Of a stretch of 64,000 nt of DNA, positions 27,649 through 35,868 are shown piece by piece. Origin of the DNA: Desnuesiella massiliensis. GTDB taxonomy: Bacteria; Bacillota; Clostridia; Clostridiales; Clostridiaceae. The notes below the pieces were generated by a model. The model ran no database searches. It had not been told where the DNA came from and saw only the letters and a list, made by a program, of their open reading frames with translations. Position 1 is the stretch's first letter; each line of letters opens with the position of its first letter. Both the position numbers and the translations under genes were made by a program. The stretch covers positions 558,001 to 622,000 of the forward strand of contig NZ_LN879456.1 in the NCBI RefSeq assembly GCF_001403615.1, read 5' to 3'.

Positions 27649-28874
27649 GAAAAGTATTAAATTTTATAAATAACAGATTTTTATATAAAGTCATATATAT
27701 ATTAGTAAGCATCTCCTTTGTCACCATACTAGGAGAAGTGAAATTAATTAATTCTATTACCAGTAAAATTATGATATTATGGTCAATTTATATCATTTTG
27801 AGGGATATAATTCTTTATAAATTTAAAAACTATACAAGATACCATATGTTTTTAATTCTATTTCTAATAGTATTTTTGCTTTCTATAGTATTTAATACTG
27901 GCAAAGTAGAAAATATAAAAATATTTTTAGTAGCTATTATAGAGTTTTTTGCTTTATTTAGTTTAGAAGAAAGGGCATCAATTAAGGAAAGTATAAATAA
28001 TATTATTAATCTAAGTAAGATCATGGTGTTTCTATCTTTTATAGGGGGAATCATCAGCGTAATGATGCTATTTTTTAATACAAAAATTACTATAGGATCT
28101 AATTCCTACGGCATATCTGGCAAACTATTTTCAGGAATATATAATAATGAAAATACCCTAGGTATTATGGCTTTTATTTCAATAATACTATCTATAGTGG
28201 TTCTAGCTAATGGATTTAACCGTGATAAATATATATATTTTTTAAATATTTGTTTGCAAATATTTATACTATATAAGGCAAGAGCTAATAGTGCCGTATT
28301 AGCAATGCTCATATTTATTGTAGTTCTTATCATATTAAATATTAAAAATAGTTTTATTAAGGCCACAGCCATATTAATGCTATTTACATCCTCTGTATTT
28401 ACTTGGTATAAGCTATATAATACAGGTAAATTATCACTATACCTTAATGGACGTTATGCCATATGGAAAACAGCTATTAAAGTAATTAAGGAAAATATGT
28501 ATTTTGGAGTAGGTAATGCAAATGTGGCAGATAGTGTTATAAAAGCCTCTAAAGCACCACTTATGGGGGTAGAAGGTGGAGGTATGCATAATATATTTAT
28601 ACAGATATCTGTAGCTAATGGATTGATAAGCAGTATAATTTTTATCTTATTTTTATTATTTATAATCTTGTTTATTCATAAATATATCATGAATAATTAT
28701 GGTAGCTCCAATATTAATGTCATTATATTAAGCTTTTCGCTTTTAATATCTTTAATAGCTATAAACATGTTTGAAGCAAATTTAATTTATATAGTAAGCT
28801 TTATATCTTTTACATTTTGGTCTATGCTATCCTTTATTCTTCAAATTACTGAATCACCCTATAGACATATTTAA
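27645..28874 (+). CDS. O-antigen ligase/Wzy-like polysaccharide polymerase
   Basis: The 409-residue protein has about 10-12 hydrophobic helices. A large periplasm-type loop near residues 270-315 contains GRYAIWKTAIKVIKEN, then GVGNANVADS and GGGMHNIFIQISVANG, the pattern of the Wzy_C/O-antigen ligase family. It would polymerise or transfer the flipped units at the outer face of the membrane. It ends the operon; a terminator follows. No chain-length regulator (Wzz) or tyrosine kinase accompanies it. Confidence 0.85.
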   Translation: MRKVLNFINNRFLYKVIYILVSISFVTILGEVKLINSITSKIMILWSIYIILRDIILYKFKNYTRYHMFLILFLIVFLLSIVFNTGKVENIKIFLVAIIEFFALFSLEERASIKESINNIINLSKIMVFLSFIGGIISVMMLFFNTKITIGSNSYGISGKLFSGIYNNENTLGIMAFISIILSIVVLANGFNRDKYIYFLNICLQIFILYKARANSAVLAMLIFIVVLIILNIKNSFIKATAILMLFTSSVFTWYKLYNTGKLSLYLNGRYAIWKTAIKVIKENMYFGVGNANVADSVIKASKAPLMGVEGGGMHNIFIQISVANGLISSIIFILFLLFIILFIHKYIMNNYGSSNINVIILSFSLLISLIAINMFEANLIYIVSFISFTFWSMLSFILQITESPYRHI

Positions 28875-28931
28875 TTAGAGAATTATATATCTTAGAGAGT
28901 AGATTGAAACATTAACTAAAGAAAAAATAAG

Positions 28932-28965
28932 GCGTAGAGATTGTAACTCTATGCTTTATTTTTTA
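28932..28965 (+). terminator. Rho-independent terminator of the polysaccharide operon
   Basis: An 8-bp stem with one G-U pair (GCGTAGAG 28932-28939 with CTCTATGC 28947-28954) is followed by TTTATTTTTT. Confidence 0.8.
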
Positions 28966-29002
28966 TAATTAATTTGTATGTAAATGTTTAGGAGGGAATT
29001 AA

Positions 29003-29866
29003 TTGAAAAATTTAAAAGGTATATTGTATATATTACTTTCTACCATTTGTTTTGGGGTTATGCCTCTTTTAGCAAAGGTATCCTATAGAAATGGGCTTAA
29101 TTCCTATAATTTGCTTTTCCTAAGATTTTTATTTGCTGCAATATTCTTGACATATTATATTTGGAATAAAAAAATTAAGGTGAAATTAAAATTAAAAGAA
29201 ATTATATATATTTTTATAATTGGACTATTAGGATATACTTCTACAGCTATTACTCTTTTCAGTTCATATAACTATATCCCAATAGGACTATCAGGAATGA
29301 TATTGCATTTATATCCTGTTATAGTAACTTTATTATCTTTAATAATATATAAAGAAAAAATAAATATTAATATAATTCTTTCATTGATATTATCTATAAT
29401 GGGCATTTATCTTTTAGTGGGTGAGAAATATTACAGTATAAGTATTAAAGGTATGCAATTAGCTTTTGCAGCAGCAGTGTTTTACTCTTTATATGTAATA
29501 GGTGCCTCAAATAAAATATTAAAAAACATAAATAGCTATGTGTTAACCTTTTATATTTCTATAATAGCTGCTATTTCAATGTTCACTATATGTATATATA
29601 AAAATCAATTAAGCTTTAGTTTAAACTTTAATAGCCTTGTATCTGTATTATTATTATCATTTATATCAACTATAATAGCATTGACGGCTTTTATGGAAGG
29701 GGTTAAGATAATAGGGCCTACTCAGTCAGCAATACTAGGGAATCTTGAGCCTATAGTAGGAATGATTTTAGGTATAGTAATGCTAGGAGAGTCCTTTAAT
29801 TTTTATATTATTATAGGATCTTTGTTTATAGTATTATCGGCTATAGTTATATGTCTAAGGAAATAA
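29003..29866 (+). CDS. EamA family transporter
   Basis: The 287-residue protein has ten predicted helices in two similar EamA halves (about 1-138 and 150-287). Each ends with a helix-rich motif such as PVIVTLLSLIIYKE or LEPIVGMILGIVMLGE, both typical of drug/metabolite exporters. The substrate is unknown. The start is TTG 29003 with AGGAGGG six bases ahead; no ATG fits. It is a single gene between two transcription units. Confidence 0.88.
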   Translation: MKNLKGILYILLSTICFGVMPLLAKVSYRNGLNSYNLLFLRFLFAAIFLTYYIWNKKIKVKLKLKEIIYIFIIGLLGYTSTAITLFSSYNYIPIGLSGMILHLYPVIVTLLSLIIYKEKININIILSLILSIMGIYLLVGEKYYSISIKGMQLAFAAAVFYSLYVIGASNKILKNINSYVLTFYISIIAAISMFTICIYKNQLSFSLNFNSLVSVLLLSFISTIIALTAFMEGVKIIGPTQSAILGNLEPIVGMILGIVMLGESFNFYIIIGSLFIVLSAIVICLRK

Positions 29867-29935
29867 TATAGCGTTACTACGGTAAAATGTTAAATAATAA
29901 AATAAATTCAGAAAATTCAATACTGCATAAATAGA

Positions 29936-29960
29936 AGGAATTTATAGATTTTAAAAGAAT
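29936..29960 (+). promoter_or_regulatory. Sigma-H-like promoter upstream of hutH
   Basis: AGGAATT (29936-29942), an 11-bp spacer and AAAGAAT (29954-29960) fit the Bacillus sigma-H consensus RnAGGAwWW-N11/12-RnnGAAT. The site is 68 bases before the hutH start. The assignment is by consensus only. Confidence 0.5.
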
Positions 29961-30027
29961 ATTATCTGTATGAGGCAGTTTCAAAATATATAGTAGAGAT
30001 GCCTAATAATTATTAGGGGGCGTAAGA

Positions 30028-31548
30028 ATGAAGATTTTGTTAAATGGAGATAATTTGTCTTTAGAGGATTTGGTGAAAATATGCAGAGAAAATTATGAAG
30101 TAGATATTACAGAGGATGCTAGGGAAAGAATAAATAAATCTAGAAGCATAATAGAGAAAATAGTAAAGGATAATAAAGTGGTATATGGTGTTACCACTGG
30201 ATTCGGAAAGTTTTCTGATGTATCTATATCAAATAATGATTGTAAAGTACTTCAAAAAAACCTTATAATATCTCATGCTTGTGGCTTTGGAGATCTGTTG
30301 CCAAGGGATGTAGTAAGAGCAATAATGGTTTTAAGAGTAAATGCTTTATGTAAGGGATTTTCAGGCATAAGTGAAAATACTCTTAATACTCTTATTGCTA
30401 TGATTAATAAAGGGGTACATCCTTCTATACCTGAAAAGGGATCTTTAGGTGCCTCAGGAGATTTAGCTCCTCTTTCTCATATGGTTTTACCTATGCTTGG
30501 TGAGGGAGAGGCTGAATATAATGGAGTGCTTATGAGTGGAAAAGAGGCCATGGATAAGGCTGGAATTAAAATTGTAGAGCTTACTTACAAAGAAGGTTTA
30601 GCTCTAATAAATGGTACTCAAGTAATGACAGCTGTTGGTGCCTTAAATCTTTATGATGCAATTAATATACTGAAAATTAGTGATATAGCAGCGGCATTAA
30701 CCCTTGAGGCGTTAAGAGGAATAAAGGATGCTTACGACTTAAGGATACATAAAATAAGACCTCATTTAGGACAAATCAACACTGCTGAAAATATATTGAA
30801 CCTAATAGATAAAAGCACTTTTATAACTAGACAAGGTGAATTGAGAGTTCAAGATGCCTATACTTTGAGATGCGTTCCTCAAGTTCATGGTGCAAGTAAG
30901 GATGCTATAAATTACATATTGAGCAAAGTAAATATTGAGATGAATTCTGTAACTGATAATCCTATTGTTACAGAAGAAGGGGACGTAATTTCAGGAGGTA
31001 ATTTCCATGGTCAACCTATGGCTTTAAGCTTCGATTTCCTATCTATAGCGTTATCCGAAATTGGAAATATATCTGAAAGAAGATTAGAAAGATTAATAAA
31101 TTATCAATTAAATGATTTACCAGCTTTTTTGGTTAAAAATGGAGGATTGAACTCAGGATTTATGATTACGCAATATGCAGCAGCAGCTTTGGTTTCTGAG
31201 AACAAAGTGCTATCTCATCCAGCTTCTGTGGATTCTATTCCTTCTTCAGCTAATCAAGAGGACCATGTAAGCATGGGAACTATTGCTGCAAGAAAAAGTG
31301 CTAGCATACTAAAAAATGTAAGGAGAGTCCTAGCCACTGAAATACTAGCTGCTTGCCAAGCTATAGACTTTAGAGAAGGATTTAAATTAGGTATTGGAAC
31401 ACAGGAAGCTTATAAATGTGTAAGAGATCATATCAATTTCATTAACGAAGATGTTATAATGTATAAGGAATTAGATAAATGTGAAGAGTTACTTCTGAAT
31501 GGGAAATTAGTAGAGATGGTTGAAAATAAGATTAAAATAACAATATAG
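30028..31548 (+). CDS. hutH: Histidine ammonia-lyase
   Basis: The 506-residue protein removes ammonia from histidine to give urocanate. The self-forming MIO cofactor comes from Ala142-Ser143-Gly144 in GSLGASGDLAPL. YGVTTGFGKFSD, GTQVMTAVGAL and SVTDNPIV are further family motifs. The strong GGGGG site precedes the ATG. A cyclodeaminase-like gene follows at 21 bases; urocanase (hutU) and hutI are not in the window. A tyrosine ammonia-lyase is less likely on these motifs. Confidence 0.95.
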   Translation: MKILLNGDNLSLEDLVKICRENYEVDITEDARERINKSRSIIEKIVKDNKVVYGVTTGFGKFSDVSISNNDCKVLQKNLIISHACGFGDLLPRDVVRAIMVLRVNALCKGFSGISENTLNTLIAMINKGVHPSIPEKGSLGASGDLAPLSHMVLPMLGEGEAEYNGVLMSGKEAMDKAGIKIVELTYKEGLALINGTQVMTAVGALNLYDAINILKISDIAAALTLEALRGIKDAYDLRIHKIRPHLGQINTAENILNLIDKSTFITRQGELRVQDAYTLRCVPQVHGASKDAINYILSKVNIEMNSVTDNPIVTEEGDVISGGNFHGQPMALSFDFLSIALSEIGNISERRLERLINYQLNDLPAFLVKNGGLNSGFMITQYAAAALVSENKVLSHPASVDSIPSSANQEDHVSMGTIAARKSASILKNVRRVLATEILAACQAIDFREGFKLGIGTQEAYKCVRDHINFINEDVIMYKELDKCEELLLNGKLVEMVENKIKITI

Positions 31549-31569
31549 AAAATTTAGGGAGGAAATACT

Positions 31570-32211
31570 ATGTTAAATGAATTGACCATAAAAGAGTTTA
31601 TAAATGAGCTATCTTCAAATTCACCTGCACCAGGTGGCGGAAGCGTTGCCGCCTTATCTGCTGCCTTATCAGCAGCACTAAACAGTATGGTTTTTAATCT
31701 TACTGTAGGAAAGAAAGTATATAATGAATATAGTGATGGAGAAAAAGAAATTATTAATTCAAGCTTAGAGAAAAGCAATGGTTTAAAGGATGTGTTTTTA
31801 GACTACATTGAAAAAGATACTGAAGCTTTTATGGAAGTTATGGCTGCCTATAAGCTTCCTAAGGATACAGAAGAAGAAAAGAACTATAGAAAAAATAAAA
31901 TTGAAGAATCTTATAAACTGGCTTTAGAAGTTCCAAGAAGTTTATATTTAAAATCTATTGAATTATATGATCATATTGAGCATGCTGTAAAGCTAGGAAA
32001 TGTCAATGCGGTGTCTGATGCAGGAGTTGCAGCATTGTTATTGCAAACGGCTATAGAAAGTGCAGTCTTGAATGTAAAAATTAACTTAACTAGCTTAAAA
32101 GATGATAATTTCAGAAGCTTACTTACAAAAGAATGTGAAGAAGTGATTAAGAGTGGGCTAAATAGAAGAAACAGAATATTAGATAGTGTTGAAAAGAAAA
32201 TTCAGGGATAA
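31570..32211 (+). CDS. Cyclodeaminase/cyclohydrolase family protein
   Basis: The 213-residue helical protein starts with LTIKEFINELSSNSPAPGGG, followed by SVAALSAALSAAL, the signature of the FTCD-C/FchA family. Members open 5,10-methenyl- or formimino-tetrahydrofolate. Behind hutH, the likely role is formiminotetrahydrofolate handling in histidine breakdown, but a glutamate formiminotransferase is not adjacent, so methenyl-THF cyclohydrolase (FchA) is an alternative. A GGGAGG site precedes the ATG. Confidence 0.88.
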   Translation: MLNELTIKEFINELSSNSPAPGGGSVAALSAALSAALNSMVFNLTVGKKVYNEYSDGEKEIINSSLEKSNGLKDVFLDYIEKDTEAFMEVMAAYKLPKDTEEEKNYRKNKIEESYKLALEVPRSLYLKSIELYDHIEHAVKLGNVNAVSDAGVAALLLQTAIESAVLNVKINLTSLKDDNFRSLLTKECEEVIKSGLNRRNRILDSVEKKIQG

Positions 32212-32222
32212 TACTGTAATTA

Positions 32223-32260
32223 TAATAATAAAAGTAGCTTTATAGCTACTTTTATTATTA
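32223..32260. terminator. Bidirectional terminator between the cyclodeaminase and pdaA-like genes
   Basis: A 16-bp perfect stem (32223-32238 with 32245-32260) with a 6-base loop has A/T flanks on both strands and lies between convergent genes. Confidence 0.9.
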
Positions 32261-32267
32261 TACTACC

Positions 32268-33044
32268 TTATAAATCACTTAAAGGCCTAATTTCATATCC
32301 GTTACTCACCCAACTCTTAATCAAATCTTCTAAGATTTCTGCATTGGTTTTTGAAACTGCATGAAGCAAAACTATTGCACCATTATGAGTTCTATTTAAT
32401 ATAATCTTTTTTGCTTTTTCTAACTCTGGTTGTTTAGTGACTTCCCAATCCTTATAAGCAAAACTCCAGAATATAGTTTTATAGTTTAATTCTTTTGTAT
32501 AGTTTAAAGAAAGTTCACTGTATTTTCCCATAGGTGGACGAAAATATTTAGGCATTTCTGAACCAGTAATTTTTTTATATTCTTCTTCAACCTCTGTTAA
32601 CTCCGTTTTGAATTTACTAAAATCCTTAATAGATGCCATAGAAGGATGATTAGCACTATGATTACAAACTAAATGACCTTCAGTATGCATTCGCTTAATA
32701 ATTTCCGGATTTGCTTTTATATAAGGTTTTACTACAAAAAAGGCTGCCTTAATATTGTATTTTTTTAAGGTATCAAGTATTTTATTAGTATAACCATTTT
32801 CATATCCCTCATCAAAGGTTAAATAAAGAATTTTTTTTGAGGTATCACCTAAATAATAAGAATCAAACTTTTGTAATAAATGTATTCCATCTTTAGCACC
32901 TTCAGGAGGTAATCCATCATTTCTAGGATTAAAGTACCAGTTTAATTCCTTGGAAGAATAGTTTGAATTTAAATCTATTTTGCTTAAAGATGCCACATTA
33001 AAGCTTATTAGAGCAGCACATAGTACTGAAATAAATTTGTTCAT
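32268..33044 (-). CDS. PdaA-type polysaccharide deacetylase
   Basis: The 258-residue protein has a short hydrophobic N-terminus (MNKFISVLCAALISFNV), a signal peptide or anchor. The NodB fold carries LTFDEGYENGYTNKIL (metal and base Asp), HSANHPSM (HxxxH metal ligands) and RPPMGKYS. The TFD-GYENGYT pattern resembles PdaA, which acts on muramic acid during spore cortex delta-lactam formation. The start at 33044 is supported by AAGAGGTG on the minus strand; a further upstream ATG would overlap the opposite gene. It is divergent from the methyltransferase with only 38 bases between them. Confidence 0.85.
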   Translation of the reverse strand: MNKFISVLCAALISFNVASLSKIDLNSNYSSKELNWYFNPRNDGLPPEGAKDGIHLLQKFDSYYLGDTSKKILYLTFDEGYENGYTNKILDTLKKYNIKAAFFVVKPYIKANPEIIKRMHTEGHLVCNHSANHPSMASIKDFSKFKTELTEVEEEYKKITGSEMPKYFRPPMGKYSELSLNYTKELNYKTIFWSFAYKDWEVTKQPELEKAKKIILNRTHNGAIVLLHAVSKTNAEILEDLIKSWVSNGYEIRPLSDL

Positions 33045-33082
33045 AAAATCACCTCTTAACATTAATGAAATGGAGAAATGCA

Positions 33083-34822
33083 ATGAATAGGGACTTTAAT
33101 TTTGTAATTCAGGATTTATATAATTTAATACATTGCTCTAATGATATTATTCACATATTATCTAAAATAAATGAATATAAAAAAGAGCTAAACATTGATG
33201 GAAAAGGTTCTTTTGGAGATTATTACTATAGATCTTTAAAAAATAAAAAAGAAAAGGGAGTTGTCTATACTCCGCTAAGTTTAGCTAATTTGATAATTAA
33301 AGAATCCATAACTCAAGAAGATGTGATACAAAATCCTTTTATGAAAATTTTAGATCCATCTTGTGGCTGTGGAAATATATTAATTCCCTGCTATAAACAT
33401 TTAAAAACCATATATATAAATAATTTAGATATTATTAACGAAAATCATAATTTGAGCTTAGATATTTCAAATATAGGCTGCCACATACTTCAAAATAATA
33501 TATATGGTTTTGATATAGATGAATTTGCCTTGAAAATTCTAAATATAGATATGTTTATAGAGGAGCCTTTAAATCTAAAATTAAATTTAGAGTTTAAGGA
33601 TTTCTTAGCAGATTTTATAAATGCTGATTTTGATATTATTATTGGAAATCCTCCTTATGTCGGACATAAAATGGTTAATAAAGAATACGTATATTTATTA
33701 AAACAAAATTTTGATGAAGTTTATAATAATAAAGGCGATATATATTATTGTTTTTTTAAAAGAGCTTATGAGATTGGTAAAAAGAATTGTAAGGTTTCTT
33801 TTATAACGAGCAGATACTTCATAGAGGCACAAAGCGCTATGAATCTTAGAAATTATATAAATTCTAAGTTTAATATTATGATGCTTATTGACTTTTATGG
33901 TATAAGACCTTTTAAAAATATCGGAGTAGACCCTTGCATTATATTTCTTCAGAAAAGGGTGGAGGATATAAAAGAAAATTTTATTAAAGTATGTAGATTT
34001 AAAAATGTTGAAGAAGCAAATGATTTAATAATTAGGGAGAAATGTAGCTATTATTATATAAATCAGAAAGAGTTAAAGGATAGCATATGGATTTTAGCTC
34101 ATGAAAAAGAGAAGGCTATTATAGAAAAGATTGAAAGAAAGTGTTCTAATAAGTTAATAGATATTTCCTATAGCTGTCAAGGTATAATAACCGGCTGTGA
34201 TAAGGCATTCATATTGGATAAGAGTAATATACATAATATTTTAATAGAAAAAGATTTACTGAAGCCTTGGATAAAAAGTACTGATATAGAAAAGGGAAGA
34301 GTTAAGGGAAATACTAAGTTATTAATATATAGTGATGATATTATAAATTTAGAAGAATACCCAGTTTTTTTAACACATGTTATAGCCTTTAAGGAAAAAT
34401 TAGAAAATAGAAGGGAATGTAAGAAGGGCATTAGGCCATGGTACAGATTGCAGTGGGGAAGAAAAAGTGAAATATTTAATAGGGAAAAAATAATCTTTCC
34501 TTATAAGTCTAAACATAATAGATTTGCTATAGATAAAGGGAATTATTTTAGTGCAGACGTATATGCAATAATATTAAAGAATGAACATTACGATTATGAA
34601 AAACTAGTAAGGTTGCTTAATTGTGATATTTACGAGTTTTACCTAAAGTGTATTCTAAAAAAACTAGGTGAGGATATATATGAATACTATCCAAATAAAA
34701 TAATGGAAGCAAGTATACCTGAATTTAATGTTATAAATTCCTTTAACTCAGAAGAAATTATTTACCAATATTTTGATTTTACTGAGGAAGAATTGAATAT
34801 TATTAGTAGTAAAATAAAGTAG
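33083..34822 (+). CDS. CamA-like orphan DNA adenine methyltransferase
   Basis: The 579-residue protein is a gamma-class N6-adenine methyltransferase. SAM-binding motifs are GVVYTPLSLANL (about 59-70) and DPSCGCGN (from Asp91); the catalytic motif is NPPY (189-192) in GNPPYVGHK. The C-terminal half is a TaqI/Eco57I-like recognition domain with QGIITGCDKAFIL, LENRRECKKGIRPWY, FPYKSKHNRFAI and YEYYPNKIME. From memory, these match C. difficile CamA (about 577 residues, methylates CAAAAA, needed for normal sporulation). No nuclease domain or restriction partner is seen. ATG 33083 follows GGAG; an upstream in-frame ATG at 33065 lacks spacing. Target and function here are inference. Confidence 0.88.
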   Translation: MNRDFNFVIQDLYNLIHCSNDIIHILSKINEYKKELNIDGKGSFGDYYYRSLKNKKEKGVVYTPLSLANLIIKESITQEDVIQNPFMKILDPSCGCGNILIPCYKHLKTIYINNLDIINENHNLSLDISNIGCHILQNNIYGFDIDEFALKILNIDMFIEEPLNLKLNLEFKDFLADFINADFDIIIGNPPYVGHKMVNKEYVYLLKQNFDEVYNNKGDIYYCFFKRAYEIGKKNCKVSFITSRYFIEAQSAMNLRNYINSKFNIMMLIDFYGIRPFKNIGVDPCIIFLQKRVEDIKENFIKVCRFKNVEEANDLIIREKCSYYYINQKELKDSIWILAHEKEKAIIEKIERKCSNKLIDISYSCQGIITGCDKAFILDKSNIHNILIEKDLLKPWIKSTDIEKGRVKGNTKLLIYSDDIINLEEYPVFLTHVIAFKEKLENRRECKKGIRPWYRLQWGRKSEIFNREKIIFPYKSKHNRFAIDKGNYFSADVYAIILKNEHYDYEKLVRLLNCDIYEFYLKCILKKLGEDIYEYYPNKIMEASIPEFNVINSFNSEEIIYQYFDFTEEELNIISSKIK

Positions 34823-34856
34823 CCTCGCAAAACGCGAGGCTTACACTACTTTAATA
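34821..34856. terminator. Terminator between the methyltransferase and speE
   Basis: An 8-bp stem (AGCCTCGC 34821-34828 with GCGAGGCT 34834-34841) sits between convergent genes. The T-rich side is on the minus strand, so it mainly serves speE. Confidence 0.65.
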
Positions 34857-35673
34857 AATCTTCAACAAACTTAGGTAAAACGAAGCTTGCCTTATGTAAT
34901 TTTTTTGTATAGTATTTAGTGTTCAGTTCTAGACTGTTTTCTAGGTTTGCATTTTCAGGATCGTGTTTTTTTGAACCTATGGTAAAACTCCAATATCCGC
35001 TTGGATAAGTAGGAATTGCAGCCATAAATAATTTTGTAACGGGGAAAACAGCGTTGGCATCGTCAAATACCTTTTTAACTACTTCTGGCAGATAGAAAGG
35101 TGTTTCAGTTTGCGCAACAAAAATTCCATCCTCTGTTAAGCATTCTGATATTTCTTTATAAAAGCTTCCACCAAATAATCCTTCAGCTGCTCCAAAAGGG
35201 TCCGTGGAGTCTACAATTATTATATCAAATTCGTTTTTATGCTCATGAACATATTTTATTCCGTCACCTATGAATATTTCACATCTTGGATCCTCTAAAG
35301 CACAACTTATTTGAGGAAGAAACTTTTTACATTCCTCTATAACAGCTCCATCAATTTCGCAAAGCACAGCTTTTTCTACTGATGGGTGCTTTAATATTTC
35401 TCTTATGGCTCCTCCGTCACCACCACCTACAACTAAAACTTTCTTAGGATTTGGGTGAGTGTTTAAAGCTATATGAGTTATCATTTCATGATAAACATAT
35501 TCGTCCTTTTCAGTAGTTTGAACGATTCCGTCTAATAAAAGCATTCTGCCCAAAGCATAGGTGTCTACAATTGCTAGATCCTGATATTCAGTTTTTCTTC
35601 TAACTAAAGTTTCTTTTACCATATAAGTCATGGCAGCATCATTAATTTGGGATTCCTTAATCCACATTTCCAT
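34846..35673 (-). CDS. speE: Spermidine synthase
   Basis: The 275-residue protein carries the polyamine aminopropyltransferase motifs: VLVVGGGDGGAIREILKH for the nucleoside site, VDSTDPFGAAEGLF with the catalytic Asp, and YPSGYWSFTIGS. It transfers aminopropyl from decarboxylated SAM to putrescine. The start has GAGGAGG eight bases ahead on the minus strand. speD and speB are not in the window, but speA is. It has its own promoter and is divergent from ychF. Confidence 0.95.
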   Translation of the reverse strand: MEMWIKESQINDAAMTYMVKETLVRRKTEYQDLAIVDTYALGRMLLLDGIVQTTEKDEYVYHEMITHIALNTHPNPKKVLVVGGGDGGAIREILKHPSVEKAVLCEIDGAVIEECKKFLPQISCALEDPRCEIFIGDGIKYVHEHKNEFDIIIVDSTDPFGAAEGLFGGSFYKEISECLTEDGIFVAQTETPFYLPEVVKKVFDDANAVFPVTKLFMAAIPTYPSGYWSFTIGSKKHDPENANLENSLELNTKYYTKKLHKASFVLPKFVEDLLK

Positions 35674-35733
35674 AATACATACCTCCTCTATGTTATTTTA
35701 TATACTAAATAAGCTAAAAAATATACAAATATC

Positions 35734-35762
35734 ATTATAACAATGAATTCCAGTTAGGGCAA
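35734..35762 (-). promoter_or_regulatory. Sigma-A-type promoter for speE
   Basis: On the minus strand, TTGCCC (35757-35762) and TATAAT (35734-35739) are 17 bp apart, 61 bases before speE. Confidence 0.55.
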
Positions 35763-35797
35763 TAGGATTATAAAATTATAGTATTGTGCTTAAATTC

Positions 35798-35826
35798 TTG
35801 AAATTAACTAGTTCCTAGAGTATAAT
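35798..35826 (+). promoter_or_regulatory. Sigma-A-type promoter for ychF
   Basis: TTGAAA (35798-35803) and TATAAT (35821-35826) are 17 bp apart, 43 bases before the ychF start. Confidence 0.75.
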
Positions 35827-35868
35827 TTAGAAGATGTAAAAACTAAAGTTAGAAAGGAATGTACTTAA

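Noticed and set aside
33083..34822. Type IIG restriction-modification enzyme
   Set aside because: There is no N-terminal nuclease domain (PD-ExK) and too little sequence before the methyltransferase core to hold one.
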